From NCBI GenBank assembly GCA_037974665.1, contig CM075769.1:24801139-24865138 (forward strand): a stretch of DNA of 64,000 bases. Direction: 5' to 3'. Below the pieces are notes generated by a model, which searched no databases, had not been told where the DNA came from, and saw only the letters and a program-made list of their open reading frames with translations. Position numbers and translations under genes: made by a program. This DNA comes from Ehretia macrophylla (taxonomy: Eukaryota > Streptophyta > Magnoliopsida > Boraginales > Ehretiaceae). Shown here piece by piece: positions 32,929 to 45,247 of this stretch (positions are counted from its first letter, which is position 1; the number at the start of each line of letters is the position of its first letter).

Positions 32929-34878
32929 TGTGAGGCTTGACATGAGACCTCATTTGCATTTAGATCATAGAATGTATAATTAAATCATTTTATGTGCTTT
33001 CATATGGTTTTAAGTGCTTTTGTATCATTTAAAGTGTATTTACCTCGTTTTACGTGCATTTATATCGTTCAACGTACATTTAAGTCCAATTACGTACATT
33101 GAAATATTTTAGGTATAGTAGGAAATTAATTAAATACTATTGAGCTAAGACTAGTAACTAATTACTTAGGAAACAACTAGAATGACAAACTAGTAATACA
33201 TAAGCTAGTTGAGGGGCACTCTTGTCCTTAGGCTAAAATTACAAAATATCTTAACACTATTCTTGTCTAGGCAAAAACACACATAACACACACTACATAT
33301 CCAAGATTATTTGTTGTATATGTTGTTCACCCTGCTAGTGTGCATAAGCCAAAAGTTGGATGTATTGTTTGTATTGAATGGGTTGCTAAGCTAGGGTTTT
33401 GCCTAGCTAGTTTTGGATGACCTTGAAGAGTTGTATAATGAGCTAGTAGATGTTCTTGCTTGTGTTAGATGGACTATATCTTGTGTGCAAAGAGTAGACA
33501 GGAGAACCATGCATTGTGAATCTTATATGTTTTTTTGGGTGTTCTTGAGTTAAAATGGATTCTTGGTTGTTTAGAGGCTAATTGATATTTCAAGGGTGTT
33601 ATGGCTTGATTCTTGAACTTGTATAAGTCGTTTGACAACCCCTTTTGAGGTTATTAGATGCTTGGGAAGTGTTGGAAGCAAGCAAAATTGCTTTGGAGCA
33701 AAATGGCCAATTTCTTGATTTGGCAACGTAGGTGTCGGTCATGTTCAACACGACCGTGTACACAACCGGATCTTTGACAAGCATTTTGACAATCGTGTAT
33801 CCGCTCTTGTTTATCACAATCGTGTACACACTTGTAAATTTTGCAAGCTTTTTGACGGTTGTGATGCCAGTCGTGTTGAACACAACCAGATACACGACCA
33901 TGATACACAATGGGTTCCTTTTGGTTGCTATAGGTCATAGCTTATTATACATGTGCCTTCTGAGTACATAAATGAATTGGTATACATGTAAACACTCCCA
34001 TAAGCTTGATTGTATGTGAGTTAAAAATGTTTATACATGCTACTTATAAGTGCATTATATGTCAATGATTAAATGAACTTGCATGTTTATGTAAGAATGC
34101 AAATATGTATGAATTGTATATGCGCGGCTAAGTTGCAACCATTCTTGATCGAAGTAGTGACAGGACCTCTGGGCAGCGACGGGCTTGCCGGTATATCTCG
34201 ACTACCAAAGTAATTATTCATTCTCTTGCCATAATCCATCTATACCCCGAAAGAACCAAATTATCAGGATCCGATGATACCTCGGGAGACATAGGGTATA
34301 TGAATGTTATGGGATGTTCTCATTTTGATCTTCTATGCATGGCACGTTCTTTTCAAAATGTTTTCAAAATGATAAAACGATTGCAAAAATTCCTGTTCCC
34401 CTTATCCCTCGCTGAGCTAAGTGTAGCTCAACCTCTTTCTTAACAATTACAAGTGAGGTAGAGCCTGAGTCGACCCTTCAAGTTGATGATGGAGGACCAT
34501 GGTTCGACGAGAATGATTTCTGCTTGCTATGATCTTCATGATTATTAATTAAGGATAATTTCTATTTTGAACAACTTGTTATTGTGAAATATTCTTTTGG
34601 AAAACTTTATGTATTTAAATATATTTCTATTATTTTGAGACCTAGCAGCCTAAGTATTGAATAGACACTATGTATGACCAGGTGGCTCGAGGTTTTGTAA
34701 ATATAAGACAAATGAACATCACCCTTTTGGCCGGTGACTTTTGAAGTCTTTTGTAACTCTTATGGATTATATATATATTGGGATGTTCAGGTTATTAAAT
34801 TGTTAAAAACAGGTTTTAGTGCTATGATGATCACACACCGGCCTTAGCTTCTGCAAGTGTCCAGGTCGGGGTGTGACA
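32929..34878 (+). mobile_element. Solo gypsy LTR, family N (1950 bp)
   Basis: TGTGAGGCTTG...GGGTGTGACA, flanked on both sides by a perfect 5-bp duplication TATCG (32924-32928 and 34879-34883). A clean solo LTR is the product of recombination between the two LTRs of a full element. It keeps the TGAGCTA/TAGCTCA hairpin (34413-34430) and a downstream open mini-frame, but I do not find the CTACTTT-loop hairpin. Confidence 0.92.
34452..34532 (+). CDS. LTR mini-exon, family N
   Basis: Twenty-six open codons plus TGA after an altered acceptor (ACAAG): SEVEPESTLQVDD, then GGPWFDENDFCLL. It is acidic and occupies the same position relative to the TGAGC hairpin as the other mini-exons, but shares little sequence with the DYGYVP type. 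Confidence 0.35.
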   Translation, partial: SEVEPESTLQVDDGGPWFDENDFCLL

Positions 34879-34883
34879 TATCG

Positions 34884-35861
34884 ACACCGAATATGAGAGA
34901 TCAGATCCTGTGATTTAGAAAAGAAGAGGTTCCATCACTGCTGTTTTACCATCGCTAAAAGAGAGAGAGCTCTAACGTTGGGAGATAGCCATGGATGGAG
35001 AAGCAAAAATGCTATCATTGAGAACAACTGTCAAAATTAGAGAAGATGAAGTATCATAGCAATGGGTTTCATTGTTGAGGCAGTTGGAATGTCCAAACCA
35101 TGTGTCATAGGTACCGTTCAAAGCAAGCCTCCGAGAGAAAGCTGTTTTAGTACAAGTAGCACAACATGTAGTAGTTGGAGCCATTGCCAGAGAAGAGAAA
35201 CAAAGAAGACAACGTGGGAACTAATACTAGATGAGCTTTGAGGTCGGAAAACACCACCAATAGAACTGCGGCAACGAGCTATAGATGTTTATGGCTGTCC
35301 CATCACTTGCTATTGCCAGAATCGCATTGAAAGTAGAGATGAAGGCTGTGGTTTTGGTGAGTGGTAATGGATGGTAGATCTTGGGCAATGTAGTAATCAA
35401 GGCCATTGATGTGTTTATCGTTTGATGATGAGTAGCATGGCGCCGAAGATGAGATGATCCATCACAAGATGGATTTGGGTTAGGTCACAAGTCAAAGAAG
35501 GATCGAGATAAGGTGCGTGGATCTAGTGCAACATAGATAGAAAAGTTTTAATGAGCTCTGAAAGATCTTAGTCGTGATCTTGTATGGTGTGTGATTTGTT
35601 GAGGGATTGTGATTAGTATAGTAGTGCACATAGGAAGAGTGTGCACCTAAGATCTGATTAAAGCAGTTGTTGGAATTGATTAGATGCAACAGGTTCACAA
35701 GGTGCTTGTATGTGCTTACTTTGACTAGAGGTTTGACTGAAGGTTGACTGTGGGTGCTTCTAGAGTTTTTTGGTGCCTTAAGTCTGATTTTGGAGTTTGT
35801 TTTTATCTAATTCTTGATATATTATGTTGAGCTACAAATGTGAGTGTTATGAGGGATATTA
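34884..35861 (+). other. Interior of the short-LTR element, right part
   Basis: Continues the element split by the solo LTR. No gag or pol is readable; it may be a non-autonomous element or unrelated sequence toward the right. Confidence 0.35.
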
Positions 35862-37114
35862 TGTTAGGGATATGCCTTAATGCTAATGATTAGATGACCT
35901 AATTAGGGTTTTAACAAGAATATATGTATTTATACACAATGATGTTTTCAGATATTCATATTCTCTGCTTTGATATGAATGTGTCCCTAATGTTTATCGA
36001 AAAAGTGAGAACATTCTAAAGGGTTTAGAGTGCTTCGCTGTTCTATTTCGACATGATAAATATTAAGAAATGAGTCATAACCCTTTAGAATGTTTGACCG
36101 GGACTAGAATAATCAATTACGGGTTATCATTTGTAATTACCTTTGATTAACATGGTGATGTTAATGATAAAGGATGGCATGCGAAATGTCAGAAGAACAT
36201 GAGATGTGGACTAATTAACATATGAGTGATCGTCAGTGGTACGAATCATTGATTGAGATAATAAATAGTGAACTACATGATTCCAGGTTAATAGTTTACT
36301 ATTTAGTTGAGAATTGTGCAAATTAATCCTCAGACTTGAGAAATTACGGCTGTCGGTTATATCAGGGGCTAAATACTACTTCTGGACAATACCCGCCTTT
36401 TGTAAAGGTGAGTTACGGTCTTTCGCATTTTAGTCTTTTGATATAGACTGACAGCTAATTGTCAAGATATGATCTATTAAACCTCCGGTGTGAGTAGGAT
36501 GTCATGTGATATTTGAAGTCGGTAGATAAACAAGGAAGTCCTTGGCCAAGGCAAATATGAATTGATGGAAAGGGGTTTTTCCATAGTAGTTATCTCTTGT
36601 TTCATAGTTTCAGATCTACACACAGCATCAGATGTGGACTTAACCTTTCCATGGTCCATTTCCCGATCAGGACGTTTTAGCAGAAGGATCGGACTGCATG
36701 GTAATTCTCGACAATAAATCGATTCATAGATAGACTGCGTTTTCATTATTGGGTACATTCTCATGGCACGTTTATTGCTAGTGCGTCACCCATGAGCATG
36801 AGAGTATTTCGAGAAATAGCGGAGACATTTCCGAAATAGATAAGGAGGTATCGGTCCCTCATCGGTATACAATTATGAATCTAGAAAGTTACATGCTTAT
36901 AAGTATCATGAATAAGTTCACCGGAAGCTTTTATAATATGGTTGGTGGCTTTAAAGTGTTAATAGTCATCTATAGTAGTGTTCAGGCCAAAAGTATAATT
37001 ATGAAAAGCTTTGGGGTCAAATTATAATTACCAAAACTTTTGGGGCCAAACTGTAAATATTGAAAAGTTATTTCAATATATTTATTCTAATAGAGATTAT
37101 AATGGGCAAATATA

Positions 37115-37161
<47 letters not shown>

Positions 37162-37558
37162 GTATAAAGGTGTTTACTTATATATATATGTGTATCGATG
37201 ATGAAATTTGTGAAATGCCACGTCATCAATCCTAGTCATCATATTGAAAAACAAATTATTTGATTGGACATTGACATGTGGCAAGTGGAATATGTAGAAT
37301 AGTCCATGTCATCAATCCTAGTCTTTTAATTTTGAATTGGATGGTTTAGATCTAATCTTGAATAAAGACAAAATAATCTAGGCCATTAGCTTTTGATAAT
37401 AGTTGCTTTTTGCCAAGTGTCAAGAGAGAGAAAAAGAAAGTTGAAAAATAGCTTTTGGATTGTAATGATTACAATCCAAGGTCATGCATGGTTTCTTTTT
37501 CTTCTTGCAACTAAGGAAGCTATTTTGATTGGCTACCTATATATATAATATTATTATG

Positions 37559-37611
<53 letters not shown>

Positions 37612-38362
37612 GCAAAAAAAATTCTTTCTCCTAAACCCACCTATTTTCGGCCAACATGAGGAAGAGAGAGAAGATGATGGTTTTGCCATTAGATTCAAAT
37701 GATTGCAGTCTAATGACATGCAAAAGGGGTAACTTTGTTTTCTATTCAAAATAAGCCATTTTGATTGGTTATCTTTTACATGTCATTTGATAATATAATA
37801 GAGTTTATATTAATCAAATGGATGACAACACTCTCTCTCTTGCTCTCTCATTTTCGGCCAATTAAGGTAGAAAATAGAAGATTATTTTTCATGCATTGGA
37901 TTGTAATGATAACAATCCAATAACATGCAAGTTGATTATCTAATCTAACACTCAACTTATCTTTTTTTGGATTGGTTGTTTTAGATTAGATAATAGATAT
38001 ATTATAGTGATAATATTGAAGATAATCTCTCTCTCTCTCTACCTACACACACACGGCCAACACAAGGAAATAGAGTGAAAAAGTTATTCTTCTTCAAGTG
38101 GTGATTCTCGGCCATTGAAGGTAGAAAGATGAAGCTTTTATTTTGCCAAAAATTAACCACACATATAGCTTTGTCTATTGAATACATTACTAGCACTTTA
38201 AGTCTTCAAGAGGGTTGGTGATCTTTGGATGCTTGGGTACTAGTGCCTTCAAGTTAGAAGGATCCAAGGAGTTTAACACCTAGCTTGCATCTAATTTTGG
38301 AAAGCTTCAAGAGGTATACCTAATACTTCTACTCTTTTTTTTAAGTACATACATTTCATACT

Positions 38363-38417
<55 letters not shown>

Positions 38418-38558
38418 TTATGGACATATAAAGAAGATTGCATGTTGAATCTTGCTAATGAGCTAGTAAAATTTTTGAAATATGCCTACATAGGGTTCGG
38501 CCATGGCAATGTATTCATGCTAATCTTCCTAGATCTTGGTCTATGATAAGTTGTATCA
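35862..38558 (+). repeat. Long Copia-like LTR (copy 2, about 2.7 kb)
   Basis: Starts TGTTAGGGATATGCC, a typical plant Copia LTR start; the end TTGTATCA is inferred from the primer site at 38573. The right half aligns with 8913-9830. It contains reiterated modules with TTCGGCCA and inverted ATTGTAATGATTACAAT motifs, a donor-like CAAGAG|GTATACC near 38310, and TA microsatellites. It could be two adjacent LTR pieces with a joint near 36979 rather than one. Confidence 0.45.
37110..37165. repeat. TA microsatellite
   Basis: Alternating TA with occasional TG, inside the Copia-like LTR. Similar runs occur at 37562-37609 and 38366-38414. Confidence 0.9.
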
Positions 38559-38572
38559 TGGTTTCTTTGAAG

Positions 38573-38583
38573 TGGTATCAGAG
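38573..38583 (+). other. Primer binding site of the Copia-like element
   Basis: TGGTATCAGAG at 38573-38583, as expected for the tRNA-Met complement, follows the inferred LTR end by 14 bases. Confidence 0.7.
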
Positions 38584-38610
38584 TCATAGTCTTGATGTCT
38601 ATGAAAACTT

Positions 38611-38661
<51 letters not shown>

Positions 38662-38684
38662 TATATACATATACATATATATAC

Positions 38685-38717
<33 letters not shown>

Positions 38718-38718
38718 C

Positions 38719-38791
<73 letters not shown>

Positions 38792-40140
38792 TGTGTGTAT
38801 GGCCGTATGGTGTGTATGTGCTAGCTTGGAGTTCTTGTAAAATCTTTTGTTTAGCATATGTAGATCCAGATAGGATCTTATCTTGCTAATGTAGATCTAT
38901 GGAGAATATGTGTTATTTTCAAGTTGCGTGTGTAGATCTACAAATCTATATGACCGAACCATGCATGCTAATATAGAATAATGTTTCTTCTTGTTAAATG
39001 TGAGTATTTGTGAAGAAAAATAATGGATTTGTTCTTTGCATGATTGACATTTGACATTTGAAAAATATTTTAGAAGAAAGCTAAAAGGATGCTGCTAGAA
39101 TATTTGTTTTTAGCTACATGTGAAGTCACAAGTGTTAAAAAGACAAGTTTGGCATTTTATGTAGCCTTGGCTGAATCTACAAGGGAGTAGATTAGAAAAT
39201 CTTGCTTTATGTTAGACATAAAATAATGTAGATAGTTGCTAAAGTATTCCTCAACCTTTTGGTCAATATGAGTATTGATGACATTTTTGTTAACATGAAA
39301 AGTTTAAAAGTTAGTTTTAAACATTTTATGATGTTGACATATATGTGTATTGAGAAGAAGTTAAAGTGAATTATTTGGTGATATAATGTTTAATAGAGGG
39401 CTATAGGGCTTACATTAATATGCTTGGGCCCTAAATGCATGTTTTAATGCTAAAATTAGCCTATTGGGCCACATTATGTGTATTGGGCCATGAACTTGTG
39501 TCTTTCTATCTTTGGACTTGATCTTGCATGTCCTACTATAAAGTGTTATTAGTAAATGGGCCAACATGACTTGCATTAATAAAAGGTGTTTTATGAAATA
39601 TGCAATTTATATGAATAAAGTTTGGTTATTCATAATGATGAGTTAATTAAACTGGATTGCTAGCAAATTATGTGTTGATTATTATATATTTGATATGAAT
39701 GATCATACAAAAGTATATGCTTTTGAAATGGTGAATTTGATCATGGATTTGGGCTTTAGGGTCATTTTATTGGGTTGTAAATTGAGACATAAGTCTCACA
39801 TTTATTATTCTTGTCTTTTGAGAGAATATTGTAGTGAGGACAATTATGTAATTCTTCAAGAAAGTCTTTTGCAAGAAGGCCCAATCGAGAATCCAAGGAG
39901 TTAGAAACCCAATGAAGATTTCAAGGAGTTGAAGATCTTTATTGGGGTAGTTTTATTTCTTAGGCCCAAACCCAAGCCCATGATCCACCATTTAAGCATC
40001 TTTGCATTCATTTACTATTAAATGCTATAATTGTGATTGTTAGCTAATAATATGTTGAATGCATGTTTATATGATGAGATCGAATTCAAACTTTAGAACT
40101 CCTAACGTGCAAACTAATATTAGATTGAAACAAACGGTAT
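38584..40140 (+). other. Non-coding interior of the Copia-like element
   Basis: About 1.5 kb after the primer site without a gag or pol frame, so the element was probably non-autonomous or is strongly decayed. It starts with a long TA/GT microsatellite and ends at the start of gypsy LTR copy C2. Confidence 0.45.
38612..38800. repeat. Compound TA/GT microsatellite
   Basis: About 130 bp of (TA)n with CATA interruptions, followed by about 50 bp of (GT)n. Isoleucine/tyrosine-rich open frames over it on both strands are artefacts of the repeat. Confidence 0.95.
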
Positions 40141-40158
40141 AATGTTGTCAACTATAAT

Positions 40159-40160
<2 letters not shown>

Positions 40161-40245
<85 letters not shown>

Positions 40246-40336
40246 TATACATATATGTGTAGATATATATGTGTATACACATATATGTATACATATATGT
40301 GTATACATATATGTGTATACACATATATATATATGT
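40161..40336. repeat. TA microsatellite expanded within an LTR
   Basis: About 175 bp of TA with TATGTG/TACACA interruptions. The homologous place in copies 1 (about 15515) and 3 (about 44667) carries only a short TA tract, so this is an expansion specific to this copy. Confidence 0.9.
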
Positions 40337-40645
40337 AAGCAAAATTGACTAAAACAACTAAAATGGTAAAAAATTGATAACTTTGACTTCTACTTAAATG
40401 TTGACTTTGTATTATATATACAATATACATACATAATATATTAAAAATAGCTCAAAACCCCACAAATACACACACACACACATTGCCGTGAGGTTGAGGG
40501 AGAAGAAGAGAAAATATTTTCAAGGTTTTTCAAAGCAATTTTCTCTTAAAAAACTCATTTCAAGTCCAAAGCTTTTCATACCGGGCTAGATTTTGCTTGT
40601 TGGGCATCCATTGCACATATTCCTTGCATTATTTCGGATCAAATG

Positions 40646-42931
40646 TGTCACGCCCCGACCCGACCCCGCAAAAGGCCAAGCTTTGACCCGACACATAGAC
40701 GGAGTCTCCTCTGTACCGCGGACGATCCAAAAACCCTAAAATCAGCATAATACTTGCGAAAGCCATAAAACAATTAAAACAAGCCGACTTTCTTTTAAAA
40801 AAAAAACATACATCCTCTTATTAACCAACTTTCCAAACCAAAATGTCATGCATACTACACAAGTATTTATGCCACTAAATAGTTAGCTATTAGCATGCAT
40901 TTCTTTACTAGTCATAAGAGTATACTTTTACAGCTTTACATTCTTCCAACTTATACAACATAAGACCAAAGAGGCCTTAAACTAGGAAATACATACAAGG
41001 CTACAAGCCTCAAAATAAAGCGTCATCCAAGCAATATACATATCAAGCAAGGCTCGCACAAAATCTGGTAACCAACCACCAGCAAAGCAAAGAAGTGCTA
41101 TCACGGAAACACCTCCACCTGCTCCTCCTCCTCAATTACCTCAATAGGGTCTGCTTCAACTACTCCTGTAAAAAATATAGTATAGAGAGGAATGAGCAAA
41201 ACTATTGCTCAGGAGGGCAATTGGTCTCAAGGACGGAGATGAGAGGAGTATGCAATGCAAATAGTCAAGCAATACATACAAATATCATATATAGATACAA
41301 TAAGCCATCAATAAAGCAAGGCAAGTACTTAAAACTGTAAACACTCATTCAAAGGATACGATACTCTTTTCACGAGCAACTTTTAAACACGAATTCGATG
41401 ACGACGCGCCAGCCCAAACCACCTTATAACACCAGTTTGGAATACCCCGGAAGTATTCATCAATCTACGACCCAAATCTCCCTGGGAGGCAACCCAAGCG
41501 AGAAAAGGGAATAGCAGCGGAGCTAGAGCAACCAACACTGGCAACCCGAGGCTACCCAGAGAGGCCAATCACTCACGCGCGAGACACTATGCAATGCAAG
41601 ACTCGATACAAGGCGATAAACAAGCAATAAAGCCACACGTGGGAGAATAACAAAGTAGGTTACTCTAGCACGCAATAGCAACAGTTGATAAGCATTTCAA
41701 GCAAATTCAATTCAAACAAGTATATCAAGCCACCCGAAGTATTCCATAGGCATAGAATCAATAAAACAAGCAAAATCACAAATTGGCCCCAACTATCAAA
41801 ACACTACCATTTCCAAACGAGCCACGAGTTCTAGAAACCGACTTCGCCAATCCTCCTAGGTCACCATAAGGCACGTCTAAGGACCCCGAAACCCTACCTA
41901 ACCCTAGAATTCACGCAAAGTCCCGTTTTCCCCCTTTGCTCGTTTGAACTACAACTATATCAACCAAACACCCAACCAACGCCATAATCGCACCAAATGT
42001 GCTTTCATGGCCTCCCAAAACAATGCCAACACGCAAAACGAAAAAATGCCAAACTCGACCTAAATGACCCCGACTTTCACCAAGGCTTAATTCTCATTTT
42101 TTCTATTACGCAACCCAAACAAACCATGCATTTAGGCTTTCTAGCACATCTAGCACATTTCTACATCAACGGATAGCATAACGGAGCAACTTTATCGTTT
42201 CAAGGGTTTACTATTCATAAAATACTATTCAACAACCAATTTAAATTACAATCTCAACATTTAACCGCAGAAAATGTTAAAAAGCTATAAATACACGTTC
42301 TACAATTGCCAAGGAACATTCTAGAAGCATCAAAACGCTTTAAACAACAATCTACGGATAAAATCTAAAAATCACAAAGTTGATATACTTGACATTTAAA
42401 TGCGCAAATAACATGCTTCCCTCACCTTAGGCACTCCTAGTCGTTAGGAAAACAACGCTGGTCACCTCGGAAACCACCCCGCACGAGCTCACGCAAAGAT
42501 TGAACGATTGGAAGTTGAAAGGTTTTTTTTTCTCTTTGAAGCTCATGGCCTGCTCACTACTGTTTCAGCTTCTATTTTTTTTATTTTGTTTTGTTTTAGC
42601 TTTTAAGAGGTCTACTTGGTCAAAGGGTCAAAGCCCTTGGTCAAATGACTTAATATTTGGTCAATTAGACTATTTTTGTGCACTTTAAAGCCATTTTAAC
42701 TAAGGAAAGATTAATTATAGCTAACAACACTTAAAACATAAAATTAAAGTCATCTAAATATTAGTTTCACTATTTGCTGAGGACTAAAAACGATTCTCTA
42801 GCTATCGCTCCCTAATTGCAATGCACGTTGCGACGGCAAGGAAGTAACAATTGCATCTCAGAGAATCTAAGAAAATATAATTTTCAAAATAATAAACAAG
42901 AAATTTTCACATTCCGGGCTCGGGTATTACA
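40646..42931 (-). mobile_element. Solo gypsy LTR, family B (2286 bp)
   Basis: Sense strand TGTAATACCCGAGCC...GGGCGTGACA, flanked by a perfect 5-bp duplication AAATG (40641-40645 and 42932-42936) and inserted inside LTR copy C2. It carries the donor-like CTAAG|GTGAGG (42426/42425), a CTACTTT-loop hairpin near 41643-41665, a perfect TGAGCAA/TTGCTCA hairpin (41193-41211), the acceptor-like TTTTACAG and a mini-exon. Confidence 0.93.
41101..41166 (-). CDS. LTR mini-exon, family B
   Basis: Twenty-one codons plus TGA from the acceptor-like ACAG: GVVEADPIEVIEEEEQVEV and two more residues. Strongly acidic and in the same position as the other mini-exons, but a divergent sequence. Confidence 0.4.
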   Translation of the reverse strand, partial: GVVEADPIEVIEEEEQVEVFP

Positions 42932-44079
42932 AAATGTGAGAAAAATTTAGATCGAGAAATGAAAATTTATGTTAAATTTTTATTGTTGCATATTTACCGG
43001 ATATTTTGTTAAATTTCCTTTAGATTATTGCTTAGTATATATTAAGGACCAATTATATGTATTTGTAGCTATTATGAACAGTTGTAGCGTGTATTTTTAT
43101 TTTTCGGGTATTTAAGTTGATTATTTGGCTTATAGTTGAATAAATGTTGTTGTAGTAGTTGGAATTGGGTTGTGGTTGCTTCTATAGACTCATTATTTAT
43201 TGTGTAGTAATGCCAAATTTTTAATTTGATAGCCATGGGAAAAGTTAAAAATTCCAGCCATGGTGCATTGCCATTTTTGGGCTTGTTGGTCTTGTTTTAG
43301 GTGGCTTTTGGTTGGTTTAAGAGGGGGCTAATGTACTTGCATTGATGGTTGAGTGATAGGAAGTGGTTTGAAGGTTATAGGATTTCTAGATTGTAAGTTA
43401 TGAATTTTAGAAGTTTGTGTAGTCTTTCTTTAAAATACTTAAATGTTGTCTTTAGTTGTTTGGTAATGTTTGTATAGTTGCTTCTGGCTTTGTTGTTGAG
43501 TAGATTCGGGATTGAATGCATGTTGAAATGTGTGATAAGTTGGGTGGCCTACTTTGTTATCTAACTTAGTTGTTTAGTTGATGTTATGTTGATTGCGGTA
43601 TTGATAACTGATTGATGATTGATGTTGCCCTGGAGGACAACCTACTTTGTTGTCTTCTCAGAATATGAATGTTTATTATTGTTGTCATGAGTCTTTATAA
43701 TGTGTGCCACCTCTCGGGCAGTGTCGAGCTGTTGAGTTGATAACAACATGACTATCATAGGCTACCCCAGCTCGCATGGGCAAAAATGCCATGGAGGAAG
43801 GGGCTAGATGAGGTACCTCTGGTATATATTATGATGGGAGTTACAAGAAGTTGGTTGAAATCGTGATAGCGTATGGAGCTATACCAACTAGTGTATCCTT
43901 TCTCAATTGAATGGTTATTTATGTGGTTTGAATTGAGATGTTGATGTTAATAAAGTTTAATGTGTGTTATTGTTCATAGGATGATTTCCTGAGTGGTAAA
44001 GTAAATGTTTTTAAAACATCTTTCGAATCCTCATTGAGCTTTGTTATATATAAGCTCACCCTCATTCGTTTATTGTTCA

Positions 44080-44172
44080 GGTGTAATTGAGCCAGATTTT
44101 GGGTACGTCCCTCAGGAAGCTGAGAATGTGCCTTTTGTTGAGGAGTCATATGTGGCTGAGTCTTATCCATGA
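44080..44172 (+). CDS. LTR mini-exon, family C copy 2
   Basis: Thirty codons plus TGA after TTGTTCAG. Contains DFGYVPQEAENVPFVEESY and ends AESYP, closely matching the intact element's peptide. Differences from copy 1 are largely synonymous or conservative. Confidence 0.45.
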   Translation, partial: GVIEPDFGYVPQEAENVPFVEESYVAESYP

Positions 44173-44786
44173 TGTCTTGGTTGGAGTTCTCTTTTTGCTG
44201 TCTTGTATATTAGAACAAGTTATATTGCATTTACTTTAAAGTTTGTATTATATAAGATGTTATAAAGATAATGAAAGTATAATGCTAGTTTGGTTGTCTT
44301 ACTTTGGAATATGAGTAGGTTGCTAGACTAGTTTATATCAAGTATGCATATGTTTAGTATAGCTTGTGGTATGTTGTTGAAGGAGGCATATGACTTATGG
44401 TTGTTATGGTGTGTGGTTGTTTGATATATTGTGTTGAATGTGGATGAATGGTTGTGGATTTGTTGTTGAAATCTGGAGTTGGTTGTGTGATATTATAAAG
44501 GGTTGGTTTAGAGCCATAATGTTCATATTACAAACATTATATTGCCGAAATTCCATTACGTCCTGACTGACCATAAGTGGGGTCGAGTTGGGGCGTGACA
44601 ATATGTATGCATATATAAAATGTTGTCAAATATTTATAGTCTACTAAATATAGTATATATGTTAGTTATATATATATATGCAAGCAAAACAGACTAAAAC
44701 AACTAAAATAACAAAAGTTGACAACTTTGACTTTAACTTATTTTGTTAACTATGCATATATATACATTATATACACATTATATATA

Positions 44787-45247
44787 GGGTGAAGTGCATC
44801 AGACCTCCTTGTACTTTAGCAAAAGTGCACAACACCCCCTTATAGTTTAAAAACCCCCTGAGTTAGTCCTTGTAGTTTTTCAAAAGTGCACAACACCCCC
44901 TACTGTTAAAAAATTCGTTAAATTTAACAGAGAGTGTATTTCACACGCGTTAAGTGAGTTTTTTTTTTTGATTTTTAACAAATTTATTCATTAAATAATT
45001 ATATGAATTGACCAAATTACCATTTTTTTGGCCTAAACAAAAGAGGAAATCGCAAAAGAGAGAAATGAAAAAAATGAGGGTATTTACGTCTTTTTTACAA
45101 AATCCGTTAAATATGACGGATTTTATAACTGTAGGGGAGTGTTGTGCACTTTTAAAAAACATAGGGACTAGTTCAGAGAGTTTTTGAACTATAGGGGGGT
45201 GTTGTGCACTTTCGCTAAAGTATAAGGGGGTCTGGTGCACTTCACCC
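44787..45247. mobile_element. Mutator-type MITE (461 bp)
   Basis: Termini GGGTGAAGTGCA and TGCACTTCACCC with inverted repeats continuing for about 60 bp. Flanked by a 9-bp direct repeat TTATATATA (44778-44786 and 45248-45256). The duplication lies in AT-rich sequence, but the homologous LTR copies lack this insert, which confirms insertion. No transposase. Confidence 0.88.

Larger units (their letters stand above)
40141..44600 (+). repeat. Gypsy LTR, family C copy 2, 5'-truncated
   Basis: Matches copy 1 from about its position 217 onward and ends GGGGCGTGACA at 44600. The first 200 bp of the LTR are missing, and a solo LTR (40646-42931) is inserted. It retains the hairpins at 43537-43563 and 43633-43657, TGAGCTT/AAGCTCA at 44035-44058 and a full mini-exon. 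Without the insertion it is about 2.17 kb, inflated by a TA microsatellite at 40161-40336. Confidence 0.82.

Noticed and set aside
38486-38857. Isoleucine/tyrosine- and histidine/threonine-rich open frames on both strands, also at 40120-40430
   Set aside because: Translations of TA and GT microsatellites.
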